Source: Glossina fuscipes
Taxonomy: Eukaryota > Arthropoda > Insecta > Diptera > Glossinidae
NCBI RefSeq assembly: GCF_014805625.2
Contig: NW_023998452.1
Span: forward strand, 1,766,660-1,830,659
Direction of reading: 5' to 3'
DNA: 64,000 nucleotides
The notes below the pieces were generated by a model. It was given only the letters and a program-made list of their open reading frames with translations. It was not told where the DNA came from and searched no databases. The stretch's first letter is position 1; every line of letters begins with the position of its first letter. Below are positions 1-12,400 of this stretch, piece by piece. A program made the translations under genes and the position numbers.

Positions 1-3000
1 CCGGAATATTTGTATAGAAAATACACGTTGGTATAATGAAAATGTACTGTCTATCGCTAGTTAAGAATTTTTGTTATGAAGGACAACCGTTTAAAAATGT
101 TGCTGCTTTGTCGCAAAGCTGCATGGATTAGCAAACCCGAGTCTAGTTTTGTGATGTGGGCGCATGGACGGTTGGCTTGCAAGAGGAGTAGTTTTTTGAC
201 ATACGCACCGTTTTTTGAACATCGAAAACACTCTATATCGGTGGATTGCTGATGGCACCAAACATGGAGTATCGTCCTCCTGCAATAGCGATTCGATCTT
301 GCGGTCGATGTGGATGGAATTTCCGCTTCTTCACTTGTTATCCCATGCAACGCGAAGATGCAAAAAACCTTTTTTTGGATCGTGCGGGCAAATAATAAAC
401 TCTATTGTCTATATGTCTTTTATTGACACAATATGTCGACATATTTAACGGCGTTACAAACTGTGCTATGTATATGCAACTTGTATTGCTACAAGTCACA
501 TGTAAAACAGAAAATAGTGCTAAAGCCGCCATTTGGAGTAAATTAAAGTAGAGCTCTCTATGGGCATATGCAGCTTCATATTTACATGCCCAGTATTTTA
601 CTAATGGCTTTAATAAACTGTTCAATTTTCATTGTGTATTTCACTTTTTTTCTTTGACCATCTTAATCACTCAATCGGAATATGAAAACATGTTTTGAAT
701 GCATGCAGGAAAGTAGAGAGTTTTCCTATTTTAAAGTTTTTCTTCAAAAAAATAAAATATATCTGACATTAAGTTTATAATAAAGAATTCACTTATTTGG
801 TTATTCGGTTAGCTTTTTACCATAGCTTTAACATTTTATATTACATGATTTTTGCCTTTTGTTGGTTTAAAGAAAATATTTTGAAAATGAGTAATGAAAT
901 GTTTAGAAAAAAAGTGTTAACTTTTGTCTAAAGACCCATTTAATTGAGAATACTTTACATACATTTTGAATCCTTTATATTTATATTGCTAGGTAAACTT
1001 ATGAATCTTTACGGTATAGATTTTCAAATCATTAGGTTTAGCTCAATTAAGCACTAGACAAATTTTAACACTACTAAGAGATACTTTGTTTTTATTATTG
1101 TTTTAATTATTTATACATTTTTTATTTTAATTTTCATAAACATTTCATCAAAAGAAAATGTAAATAGTTTTCTGCTTGCAATTTATTTCCGCATGCAATC
1201 TTTATGCACACATTCATTACGTTTGCTGCCTAAGGGTATACACTAAGTTTGCTAACTTGCAAGCAAATGCCGGAAAAGGAAAAGTCATCCGAAAAACCTC
1301 TTCGTCAAATACATATATCTCTCTCTCTGATTCTTTTATGATTCTCTCGAACGATTTAATTACAAAAAAATTCAGGTTTAGATGAAGGGAAGTGTCAGTA
1401 AATAAGTGAAATGAATGTGAGGCTATACACAAAACGTAGTATTAATCAGATCATATTCGATTTTTGATGTCGTCTTAGAAGCCTGGGAACGTATAAAGGA
1501 GAAATACTGAATGCCGTTAAGAATCGACTTCTAATAAGATCGCCATCGAGGCAAAATATCATCCTTTCTATATACAAATATTTCCATTAAACTGGGATTG
1601 CTCTAGAACAGACAAGTCTTTGTGGTTCAAACTTAATGCAAATTTGGTAGCTGTCAAAAGCTTCGACCATAGCTGAATAAAATTTTTTCCTCTACTTTTT
1701 TTTGTTTAGCATTTTCCCTTCTTTTATCTGTAGTCCTATTTATCTGTTTGTTTTTTTAAGCAGACTCATTCTAATAAAAAAAATGCAACGAGCGTTCGAT
1801 TTAGCTTAGAGTACTTTTTACGCAGCGTTTATGGTACGCCCGACTCGTACATTGCCAGTGCAAAAGCAAAGTTACTAACTTTATCGTTTCACTTGTAACA
1901 CACATAAAGTACAATACGACATATGACTTACTATAAGCAAAGGGATTGAAATTTTTCCTTTTTTCATATATATGACGACTGAGTATGCAGTTGTACAATT
2001 ATTGCCGAATTGAAACATTCCTTGTCTTGCTAGATCCGGCCATGGTGCATTGAAGACGACAAGGAAAGGATGTTTTTCAAGCGAAAATGATTTTTATCTG
2101 CTGACGGTCTTTTGTTTTGATATAATGCAATTATCTCAAGATAAGGTCTTACATCTGCGGGGTTCCCCAATAAGTCTAAGAATAAACGGTTCGCATGAAA
2201 CACTCGACTCGAAACTTTTGAGTTTTATTTTGCATTTCAAATTTTTTTACTTTTACTCAGCTACACGACAAGCCATTATTGTCATTCTGCTGATTCTAAA
2301 TTTTTTTTTTTCTGATTTTTCTTTTCATTTTTACAAAAAGGCAACATTTTATAGAATTCATTACGAAAGGTTTTTTATGCGTTAAACAACTTTTTTCTCA
2401 TTCACTTAAGCCGTACCTATTAATAGATAGCTAGCATGGTTGTCATTTTTCAACTTGCAATATGTTTGACGTGATGCCCTCTACGTGGAAATCAACTCCA
2501 TAAATCCATTCATAGAATTAGTTTAGCAAAGTATAGTGACATTGGAACAAGTTTGACTGTAAAGCTTAGACTAAAGTATAGATTAACTTTTTTACTCTAA
2601 ACGCAAAAAAAAGAAACTCATGGAAAATGAAGATATCATTTTAATCATCAATAGCATTATCTAAGTGCATGGAAAGGGTCGCTCTGCTTACTGCAAGCTT
2701 TAAAGTAAGCAAAAATCAATTGGTGGAAATTCGTTTTTTTTTGTTCTCTGAAGAACTTTTGATGTCTTACAACGTTAGGCAGTTGAATGGATGCGTATAA
2801 TTCGGCTTAAGCTGTTCAGGATTTTCGTGCTATAACTTTTTCATGCGCATATATGTTCGTGTAAATATGGAGGGCTAGTTAAAAAAAATTATATCTTTTG
2901 TTGAAAATTAACGTTCGTTAATTAAAGCACTTATTCAACTGTTAACTTGCAAATGCTTGAAAGGTCATTTGTTTCATTTTTTTGTTGTTGCTTTTTTTTC

Positions 3001-3087
3001 TTTTTAAAGATATTTGCATATTCAGGCATACGTAATTATTTTATATGTAGCATATATACAATAGGTATCCATATAATTTAATTGTTT

Positions 3088-3146
3088 ATAATATATATAT
3101 ATGTATATATATATGTATATATATATACATACATATATATATGTAT
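3088..3146. repeat. (TA)n-rich microsatellite
   Basis: Alternating TA with interspersed TG/CA dinucleotides. Confidence 0.9.
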
Positions 3147-3384
3147 AGAAGAGCCTAAGTATAGTTGGGCATTTGTCTGTTTGTTTACATATGTTGGCTC
3201 CGCTCTCATTTTCGTTCTTTCTTGATAATTAGCCTATGAAGAGGCAGATGAAGTGGCATGTTGTATTTGTACATCAAGGATATAAAAAGTTTTTGACGCG
3301 TACTCGTGGGACTTTTGAATGGCATTAGGAATTAGTTGTATATATATATATGTATACATATATGTACATATATATATTTTTTTA

Positions 3385-3640
3385 ATTATATGACCAATCA
3401 CTCAGGAGATAATACCCTATTCGTGCAGCACCATGACGGTAAAAAAGAACAGAGAAAGGAAGGTGCTGGCCGTACTCGACTGCGTGTGTGCCCAACCGGT
3501 AAGTTTTACGCCTTTACCTACTGAGAACTGATTTTAATTACGATAAAAGTAACCACTACCGCCATTGAGATTTGAACCCATAAACGCTGACTCGCGACTC
3601 TTACCTATTGGCCAACTTATGCGGATAAACCCGATAGACT
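3385..3640 (-). mobile_element. tRNA-derived SINE, copy A (head and body)
   Basis: Read on the minus strand, it begins with a tRNA-like head: an RNA polymerase III A-box-like TGGCCAATAGG (3604-3614) and a B-box-like GGTTCAAATCTC (3567-3578). The body (3388-3515) matches copy B at 23.4 kb and contains the shared AACCGGT/ATTGATGAACG and CACACGCAG regions. It ends in TA-rich sequence (3340-3385). There are no protein-coding features. It is not a functional tRNA gene because no acceptor stem or anticodon arm folds. Confidence 0.6.
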
Positions 3641-3989
3641 TTCTGTTTACCGATGGGCTCCTTAAGTTGATTTAAGATTTTCAGAGAATAATATTAGAAA
3701 GTCCATAACCCCTTAAACAGACAAAGGGGCTTAAGAAATAATTGCAAGATTTTAGTAAACGAAGTGCACAGCGCTATCATCGGCATAAATTTTTCTTGTT
3801 GACAATGTAAATATGTTAGGTAATATATTTTGTCTAGTCGGCACCTTCAATCACAGAATACTAAAAATTTGATACTGTTGCGATTCGAAGGCTCTTTAGT
3901 TCCCAGAATCTTTTTATTCGGATTCAAGAAATGCTCCCATTCCAGACAAATGTTGCACATTCAGTTACTAGGCTAAAAAGCCAAACTTT

Positions 3990-4200
3990 CATATCAAAAC
4001 TTTTTGAAAATAGGGTTTTATGGGGAGTGGCCTTCCAAATCTCAATAAGTTTTGTGTCAACACGGTCCGTAAAATAAACACAAGAATGCATTTGGACAAT
4101 ATCAAATGGACAGACATGCCCAAATCAATTGAGAAAATGATGTTAAATAGATAGGTTTAATAAAAGCTGGGCCTATCTCAAATATAATGTAACCATACCG
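3990..4200 (+). repeat. GTCY-type dispersed repeat, family 1, right-end fragment
   Basis: It contains TGGACAGACATGCCCAAATC, then AATTGAGAAAATGATGTTAA and TTTAATAAAAGCTGGGCCTA, which match the right part of the long copies. Confidence 0.55.
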
Positions 4201-5345
4201 TAAATGGTATACTGTGTAGCAATGGAATAATTTGATGAGAGGCATTCTATAGCATAAAGTTAGTCAGCTGAGTGGAATTGAAAGTAGGCGAAGATCTTTT
4301 GAAATCATTGCTGCTGCACTGAAAACAGGCCATTGAAGAACTTCGAAGACTTAAATTTATAAGAAGTTACGCCTGGCGATTTGTGTTCGATAACCAAAAC
4401 ATTTTATTCTCGAAGCAGAAGCTTTCCGAAATCATCCATCAGGTTATAATTTCTTACTTAAAGAAGAGGGAATAAATATGAAATATGATGAAAGTGTTTA
4501 TGTAATAATTTTGAAACATATTTTTAATGCAGATAATTAAAAAGTTTTGTAAACTCTGTATACTTTTGGTGGTGGTATGAAGGCGTCTGTCCTTCCTAAA
4601 CTGTATTACGTGCATCAAAGCGGTTATTAAAACGAGTATGTTGTTGATGCACGACGGCGGGGTAAGCACATAATTATAATGCCACGCAACATTGCCATAT
4701 TGTTTATAGACACATCACGCTTTCTGTCAAGTTCATTAAAAATTTAACAAACGCTCAACAACAACAATTATTGTGTGCCGATGTTATTAATAGTAGACAA
4801 AGTGTCATTAATTTCATTCCATTGCAAATCAAACGCCATTAAATATACATGCATGCAAATGTAAGCACTACATATACATATCCGCATATATATTTGCTAC
4901 GAAGTACACAAGTGCCAGCTACACAAATACTTGACGTATGCAACAGACTTTGATTGAACGGATTGAAGGTGTGCAAATAATAATGGCGTTCAATTACAAT
5001 TACATACCCATCGACAGAATGTACGTACATAAATGCATATTTATGTATATGTATTCAAATATTGATGTAAAATATGAGTACATTTGATGCCTTGTTAATG
5101 TTTAAAAAAAAAAAGAAGAAAACATATTCATAAGGCGCACAAATGATTTGAAATAATTATGGGTATGTATACGGACTGATAAGCGCGAATTGTAAATATG
5201 CAACTTTGTAATAATTATTTTCGAGATTTACACGAATGGGAGAGGAATGCTTTCATACCCTGCCCTTAAAAACTATTTTTCAATTAATTAAAACACACTT
5301 TAAAAGTCATATTTCATTCCTTTTCATTTCACACATTTACGTGCT

Positions 5346-5348
<3 letters not shown>

Positions 5349-5376
<28 letters not shown>
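5349..5376 (+). repeat. (TG)14 microsatellite
   Basis: Uninterrupted TG run. Confidence 0.95.
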
Positions 5377-7329
5377 CATTACATTGAAATATGCATTACA
5401 AAGAAAAGCATTTTTTTTTTTCTAATTCCTATATACATATATAAATATATATGCTTTTTTCCGTTTTTTTTTTTCTTTTTTATGAACGCTATTATGTACA
5501 TTCATAAGTACATGTCTTTTCATTCATACACACAGAAATTGCTGTATGGTTACGAATGAAAATCATTTAAGGCTTAAATGGAAATGTCATCGTCCTTTAA
5601 ATGAAAACGCAACTAATAGAAATACATTCGCCTTTAATTTCTAAAGCCTTTCTACGCCCATAAACGGATCGAAATACACTTCTGTTGGTTTTGTCAATAC
5701 GTTCGTCACGCTCGATAATCCACGTCAACGATTCCAAAGGGATTGGAAAACATTTTAAAACGACTTTAGTTTAAGTCCGCTGATAAGTAACTACAATTTT
5801 TCTTATACATTATTAGTTTTTCTCTATTGAACATGTGCCAATTCCCTCTCAAGAACCTCTTATTTGTAATTAGTGTTCATCGCAAATTTGTTAAAAAAAT
5901 ATTTCTTAGACTCAAGAAACCCACTGACCACGATTAACAAAAAAAATATTTTGATTGTTGTGCATTCAGTTAAGCTGATTGATGGGTGTCCAAGTCTCGT
6001 TGTAAGCCGTTCATTATTTTCTTACTTGCTTCAACTAAGTAGTGCAAACTTAATGTTTGGTTAATGTATTCATAAAGTAACAAGTAAAACGGCATAATAA
6101 GGCGAATCGTGTATACTTCGCATCCATATAAGGGAAATATGTACAAAAATTTCTGCTTTCTATGTTTTAAGTGCCAGCCGGCTTGACTTCATTAGGAATT
6201 TTAGTTACTTTTAAAAAGCTTAAATATATGTGCCTAACAAAGTTCGTTTCCATATCTACTACGATTCCAGATAAGGAAATAAGTTATTGATCGAAAAGGA
6301 AGTAACGCAAGGAAATAACCATAAAGGGACAAAGGAACACATTTGGCACATTTAAAGAGTCGCAGTATATTAACTCTCAGGCAAGCTTTACTGGTTAATC
6401 TGCGAAACTTGTTGATTTGATCAGTTTAATATAACCTACGAGGTCAACACTTAAGTGTTGTACTATGCATTGCATAAAGCCTTTCTAGCCTATATAAAGA
6501 CTGGCATATATGCGCATAGATAGGAACATATTGGAAGTGAGAAACTCGAGATTATTAAGTTTCAAAACCCTGCTAAGTCAATATTTGTTGTAGCGTTTAC
6601 GAATACTTATTATCCTAATTTTTCGTTCCATTAAACTAGCATGGATGCATGCAACACGCCGAAAAGACACAGCTATTGTTATAGCAATTATTTCTGAATA
6701 ATCTCTCAATCATAAGCTTTTCGGATTTTCTCACAATGGAGAAAAATTTGTATTTCGCATTTATTTAAGGGCTCAAATCAGTATAAATTTTTCAAAATAT
6801 CAATTCTTTTTTTTTTTGACCTTCTAGAATATGTGAAAAGAATTCGTTACTCGCATGAAATTTTTTGTTTTTCCCGAAAAATAACCTGATTTTTTACTTA
6901 TTGACTTCGCTAAGCGATCACTTTAGAAGCTATTTATGTTCATTCGAAACCGTTACGTAAAGCGAAAAATCTGCGATTGTTTTTCGAGTCACGTTCGAGC
7001 TTCAAATCCTCGAGGAAAGGTAACCGGCGGTGGTGGGGGGAGGGGGGCAAATATTTTCACTTGGAAGGCTAGTTTTATGATCTTGAAAACGCCGCCTAAC
7101 TGAAAAAAAAAAACAAATATATTATAGTAAGACGACATATCTGTCAAGCTTTCTAAAGCGATTTTCTCGAAACATGATTTTTTCAAACGTCAGACAGCAC
7201 AACTCAAGCAATTTTCATTTTTTTTCATTCGAATTTTTTACAGTAATGTTACTCTTTTGCCATATTTGATGACTTGAGTTTGCATAAAAATTACTTGATT
7301 TTCTAAGAAACAAAATTTTAAAGGGAGGG

Positions 7330-7640
7330 AAATGCCAAGTACACATTCTTGGCACATTGTCTGGATCGTGCAGACGGCGACTGGCGAAAAAATTAACAAC
7401 AATTGGCAAAAATTTAGCGGAAAAACGAATTGACGGCGAATTGAAATGTCGCGAAGAGTTTAGTAAACAGTGTTCGCAAAAGGATATGTCGGCAGAATAT
7501 TTGTAGAAGGCAGAGTTAGTCGCCAGCGAGTCAAAAGTGAGTCGTGACAGTCGAGTTGAGAAAGTCGAATTGCCATACGCGACCGGTCGAAACAAGAAGG
7601 AGAATTTAAGCGTTGTAAAAATGAGTTCCTGTAAAGAATT
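7330..7640. other. Base-composition island, unclassified
   Basis: This stretch is richer in CG dinucleotides than its surroundings (gacggcgactggcg, ttgacggcgaattg, gcgaccggtcgaaac) and is purine-rich on the plus strand. A minus-strand frame (7215-7595) of 126 codons runs through it, but it looks low-complexity and matches no family I know. It may be a retroelement leader or LTR. Confidence 0.25.
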
Positions 7641-9320
7641 TGTGAGTAAATCTCCTAAAAATTATAAATAAAACCTACACTATCCTATAAATCACAATTC
7701 AGTGGCACGAACTTTATATCAACAGCCATTGAATAAATAATATAAAATTACGAAAAAGAGGTTTTTTTGTGATCAAGAATTGCGTTTTTCACTCAAGCTT
7801 TTGCCATTTACACACAAATCCACATTTACGAACACCTCTGCATGTTTCTTTAAGTATAGGGACGTAGGGACCAGTCGTGCTGTTTGCAAAAAATACCTGC
7901 GGTGTTCCCAATTCTTAATAGTTTTTGAAAACACTTCTTTTCTTTTTTTGGAATATTTCAAGGTACGCTTAATAACCTCCCCAAATATTATTGTTCTAGC
8001 ACCTTCCCTTCTATCAAAAATACCCTTTTTTTCGCTGTTACCGTGCTCAACCCCTTTATATGAATTTCGCATATTTTAGACACAAATCAGTTTCAGTTTT
8101 TGATTCAGTCAGTGGTTTTCGTAAAACGTTTTTATTCTTTGTCCTAATTTTGGCGATGGCAGCGATAACGTTCCCATTTTAAGAATGAATGAAATGGAAA
8201 ATGAAAAAAAAAAGAACCCGCTCGTCTTTGAAATAAAAATTTCCTTGCACACCTTTCAATTAACACGTGTGTTAAATAAACTTGTGTTTTTACAGTTTAT
8301 TGCTTTAGAACTGAATTGAACGAATGCAATACCCTTTTGTTGCAATATATATCGCATACAATATTTCTTTAATGTAACGACATGCAATCTATTAAATGTA
8401 TTGAGCGTTTGTCGAAATGTTTTCTCTGCAACTAAATAATTATTACGTCATATATTATACTGCTGTCAATTAATTGTCATAATATAATGTAAAAATCATT
8501 TCAATGCTTTCTAAAATATTCAACAAATTTTATGTAAAAATATTGTCACAGATATGGCTACACTTAGAGCTAATTTAGGAAATTGGGTTGACATTGACAA
8601 ATATTGTAAAAGCATTTTTAGCTGAAAGTGATGAAGAAAAACGCTGGTGGGTGGAGTTCTTACCGCTTAAATAAGTACGAAACAAAGTGCTTTTAAAGTA
8701 CATAATAATGCAAAAGTTTTGAAAAACATCTTCATTCACGTTTGTGGTAAGAAGAAAACTGATAAACTGTTTTTAAATGAAACGCATAGGAGAGACAATA
8801 GAGAAGAAACGAAAAGGGTTTTGGAACATTCCTGGTACTTTGTTCAAGTTTATGCCGAAAATCTGGCTGAAAAAATAAGCAACTGTAGCGTGATGAGAAC
8901 TGAAATTGTGTCGCTATGCTAATGCTTCTCCAAACATCAGCATTGTCTACACGCTGTCCATCCGCTATAATAATAATTCCAATCTTGGCAAGTTTATGAA
9001 GTGCACACTGTTTGTCCTTCGATTTAATAGCAAAGTAACATATGGACTGAAGAAATATCAAATTCTTGACGGAATATGACGTCAAAACGGTAGATAAAAA
9101 AAAAAACCGTCTGCAATGACAGCAATGAACCCATTTCAGGCTAGTGTTATCATTTTTGAGTGCAAATTTTGTTTTTTTTTTTTTTTGTCTAACACAGACG
9201 ATTAAAGCGAAGCTGAATATAAAAAATTGATGAAACATAGATAGAGGATCACAGAAACACAGAACAGAAACTTTCTTATGAATCGTAATTACTTTGATTT
9301 GGGATTGTTCTTTAACATAC

Positions 9321-9418
9321 CTCTGGTTGAGTTTCGCCATGAACGATGCATACTAACATGGCCTCATGACCTTCACCAGAAAATACTATTGGTCGCTCGA
9401 CAGTTATTTCAGGCGGAT
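9321..9418 (-). CDS. Exon: start of Ig domain 3
   Basis: This 98-bp exon lies between acceptor ttggaacag and donor GAG|GTATGT. It encodes PPEITVERPIVFSGEGHEA and then MLVCIVHGETQPE, i.e. the A to C strands of the third Ig domain with its first cysteine (LVCIVHG). It ends on a complete codon, so the next exon should start in phase 0. In relatives the next exon supplies the core tryptophan and second cysteine. I searched 1-9320 on the minus strand for such a sequence and found none, so the gene probably continues past the left edge. Confidence 0.92.
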
Positions 9419-12400
9419 CTGTTCCAAATAAAAATAGAAAAAGTAATAGATTCAGGTTAAGTGGATGATTATAATTAAAATGTATTTGATATTAAAAATG
9501 TGATGTGTGGCTTCTGTTGCGCATCATATGTATACATATATGTAGTCGAAAGGCGGGTCAAAGTTTTGTTCACTGTTATAAAATTTCAATTAAAGTTTCT
9601 ATTTGCTTAACAGTTTCAATTTTGCGCTTTTTCACCCGCAACTTGATTCTGCTTTAAATAAGACATAAGTACCCACATTACCTATGGTCGGATAGAAATA
9701 ATATCTTGGAAATGTCATTACACATTCATTCAAATCGTTTTCTGATAAGAGTTTCTGTGAAGAGTTGATTGCCAGTCCCAAATTTCATAGCCTAGAAACA
9801 ATATGAACTCATGCTAGTAAATGCATTTCTCTCTCATGACTGAAAGTAAAATTACGGACTAATTACGAATTTATTTACCACAAGTGAGCTTCTCTAAGTG
9901 AATTTCCTCCAATATTTGTATAGGGATGCAGCAAATTTTTCCTTTGAGGAATAATGTTTTAGAAGTGGATAACCGTTGAGACTTATTAATAAATTTCGGA
10001 ATTGTCGAAAGTCTAACTTTGCTAAAAAAAAACGACTCAAATATGTTCTGTTGAATTTACTACTTTTACGTTAGTGCTTAAAAGTTGTTATTGACCTGAA
10101 AGTCAGAAATCTATTAAAGATATTCTCTGGACTTTAAATCACGTCTATTTTACACTGCTCTTCTGTTAACTACACTACACTCACAGGAGGGGAAGAAGTG
10201 CGAAACAATGTCATATTTTTGTTGTTAATAATGACGTTTAATTTAGGACTACCAGGCCTCTGAGAGCCTCAGAATTTTGCTATTCTTCTGAAGCATTTTA
10301 ATATCGTCTAATTAAAGATATTGGGTGACTGATAAAACGATTCTATCCTATGATGATGACCGTGAAGAGAGCAGAACAATATATAATGATGTCGCTACTT
10401 ACATAGAACGTGTAGGACAACTTGACTAGAAGCCGCCTGCCCAACACCGTTGTTAGCCGTACATATGTAAACACCTCCCTTATGGCGATCCACATTCTCA
10501 ATGGAAAGTATGTGTGAATGCAGTTTTTCTTCGCCTGTGTCATTGCAAGTTTTAAAAAGAGAACAAAGATAAGAAACCGGTGGTAATCAGTGATAATCTG
10601 CGTTGAATCAGTTCTGTACGTTGTTCTATATTTCGAATATCTCACCATTAGGCAAAATGTTGTTTTTACGACTCCAGGTCACGTTCGGGGTTGGATTGCC
10701 GGATGCTGAACACTCGATACGTACAGAAGACCCTTTTTTGACTTGCAAATGGCCGCTTGTGCTAATATGATGAATTCTCGGTGGCACTGCAAAGAAAATT
10801 AATGCAAATTAATTCTTGTATGAACGCGTAAGGAATCGGATTGCAAAACGTTCTTTCTAAACGTTATTCTCTTAACTGTTTATTTCTTGAAGTAAAGTTA
10901 TATAATACATTAAGTGTGATTTATTCAAGGGTATAGTTTCACATAATTATTATTTATACATCAAGTTGGATAAGCGGAATGAAGAAATCTTTATTAATCC
11001 TTCAAATGTTTATGTTGAGCGTATTTATCATGAAGATAAGAAAGACATTATTTTTAATAAAAGTATAACAAAGATCTTTTAAAAAATTTACGTTTTAAAT
11101 AGATCGATCGAAAGACGATCCGCTCTCTCTATAACCAAAAAAGAAAGAAGACAATTGAATTTTTAATTTATTTTATTTTATTCATTTAAGTCATTACACA
11201 TATAATGGGTTTCCAATTAACGTATAGGTATGTTATAGATGAATGAATACCGTGTAGATTAGTAATCGCATATAACATCCTTGGTACAGTCTAAATTATG
11301 ATGCATGTTCGGGAATGCAGAAATACAGAAAATGTTGCCTAAAGCGGGAGGAGGAAAAACAATAGAATAGGCATTGGGTTAGCGTACGGCTCCATTGTAC
11401 TACAGTTGCATTGTAATATCCTGTTGGTAAGTGTTTAAACCCACCAGCACTAGCAGTGGGTAGCAAGTTCGACGGACAAGCGTTCCATGGCTTGATAGCA
11501 CATATAAAAAAGTGTAAAAAGTTTGTATAATTTTCATGCAGGCTGTGAACAGGCGTTTTCCGACGATGCTTTGTGTAAATAATTTTATGCAGCAATAACA
11601 GCAGTCTCTGCTGGCGCATATTTTCAAAGGTTTTTCCTTCGTTACAATAAAATTGTTCATATATATCCAATGGATGATACTACAATTCCTGTACAAAAGA
11701 TGGAAAAAATCAGACATTCCCCCCCCCAAATATCATAGAGCAACAAAAATTTCATTCTTTTATTAAAAGTTGGCAGTTTTATGCTTTAAATTATGTCACA
11801 AATTTACCTTTAAGCTGCTGTAAGTTTTCTTTATTGAAATAATTCTTGTTTACTAACAAGGGAAAGAAATCCAAAATTTGCTTTTTTTTTGTGATAATTA
11901 GTTAATCCTACTGCGTGGAAATTTTACTTTACTTAGGTTGATTATACTTGTCGTCGTTCGAAAATAATTAAATATTCAGAGGGTTAAGCGTGCTTTGTTA
12001 AAATCATCTTAGACCGAAATTTCCATATATTCAGTGAAATTTACATTCCGTCCGATTAGCTTGGACGCTGCTAGGTATGATAGTCGGACGATTTAGAAAA
12101 ATTTTTCAAAAGGAATATTCATAAGCAATTTTTGCTGCAATGTCTTTTTATTTCCTGTGTTTACCTTTGTCAAATGACACTACGAATCCTGCAGTAATTT
12201 CAGTTGAACGTTACATTTCCCCCATCATATCCTATGCTTGTAAGCATGAAAGATCCCTATAAGTATGTTACATTATTTGCAATATGAAGGCGTGTAGGAT
12301 TGAGATTGTTCAGAAAAGTCCGCTAAGTGGATAAGTTTGGGGAGATTGGTCTCTAATTGAGTATTATTAGAAGCGCATCGTTGTATTGTACTTCAACGAG

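Larger units (their letters stand above)
1..9320. other. Non-coding stretch left of the last visible exon
   Basis: No exon could be supported here. The stretch is probably intron of the adhesion gene, if its remaining exons lie further left. It holds a TA-rich microsatellite near 3.1 kb, a SINE copy at 3.4-3.6 kb, a GTCY-type repeat fragment near 4.1 kb, a GT run at 5.35 kb and a base-composition island at 7.3-7.6 kb. Open frames such as 8732-9340 (minus) and 2050-2385 (plus) have no recognisable domains. Confidence 0.6.

Noticed and set aside
1..640. Open frames on both strands at the left edge, considered as the missing C-terminal exon
   Set aside because: No Ig tryptophan, DxGxYxC or fibronectin III motif in any frame, and no matching acceptor in phase 0.
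2050..2385. Plus-strand frame of 111 codons
   Set aside because: No ATG at its start, no known motif, Phe/Ser-rich low-complexity composition typical of T-rich DNA.
3560..3620. Possible functional tRNA gene on the minus strand
   Set aside because: It has A- and B-box-like motifs but no acceptor stem or anticodon arm, and it is continuous with a repeated body; a SINE head fits better.
8732..9340. Longest open frame on the minus strand (202 codons) next to the Ig3 exon
   Set aside because: It overlaps the exon in the wrong frame, spans the donor site and has no recognisable domain; it is a chance frame in intron.
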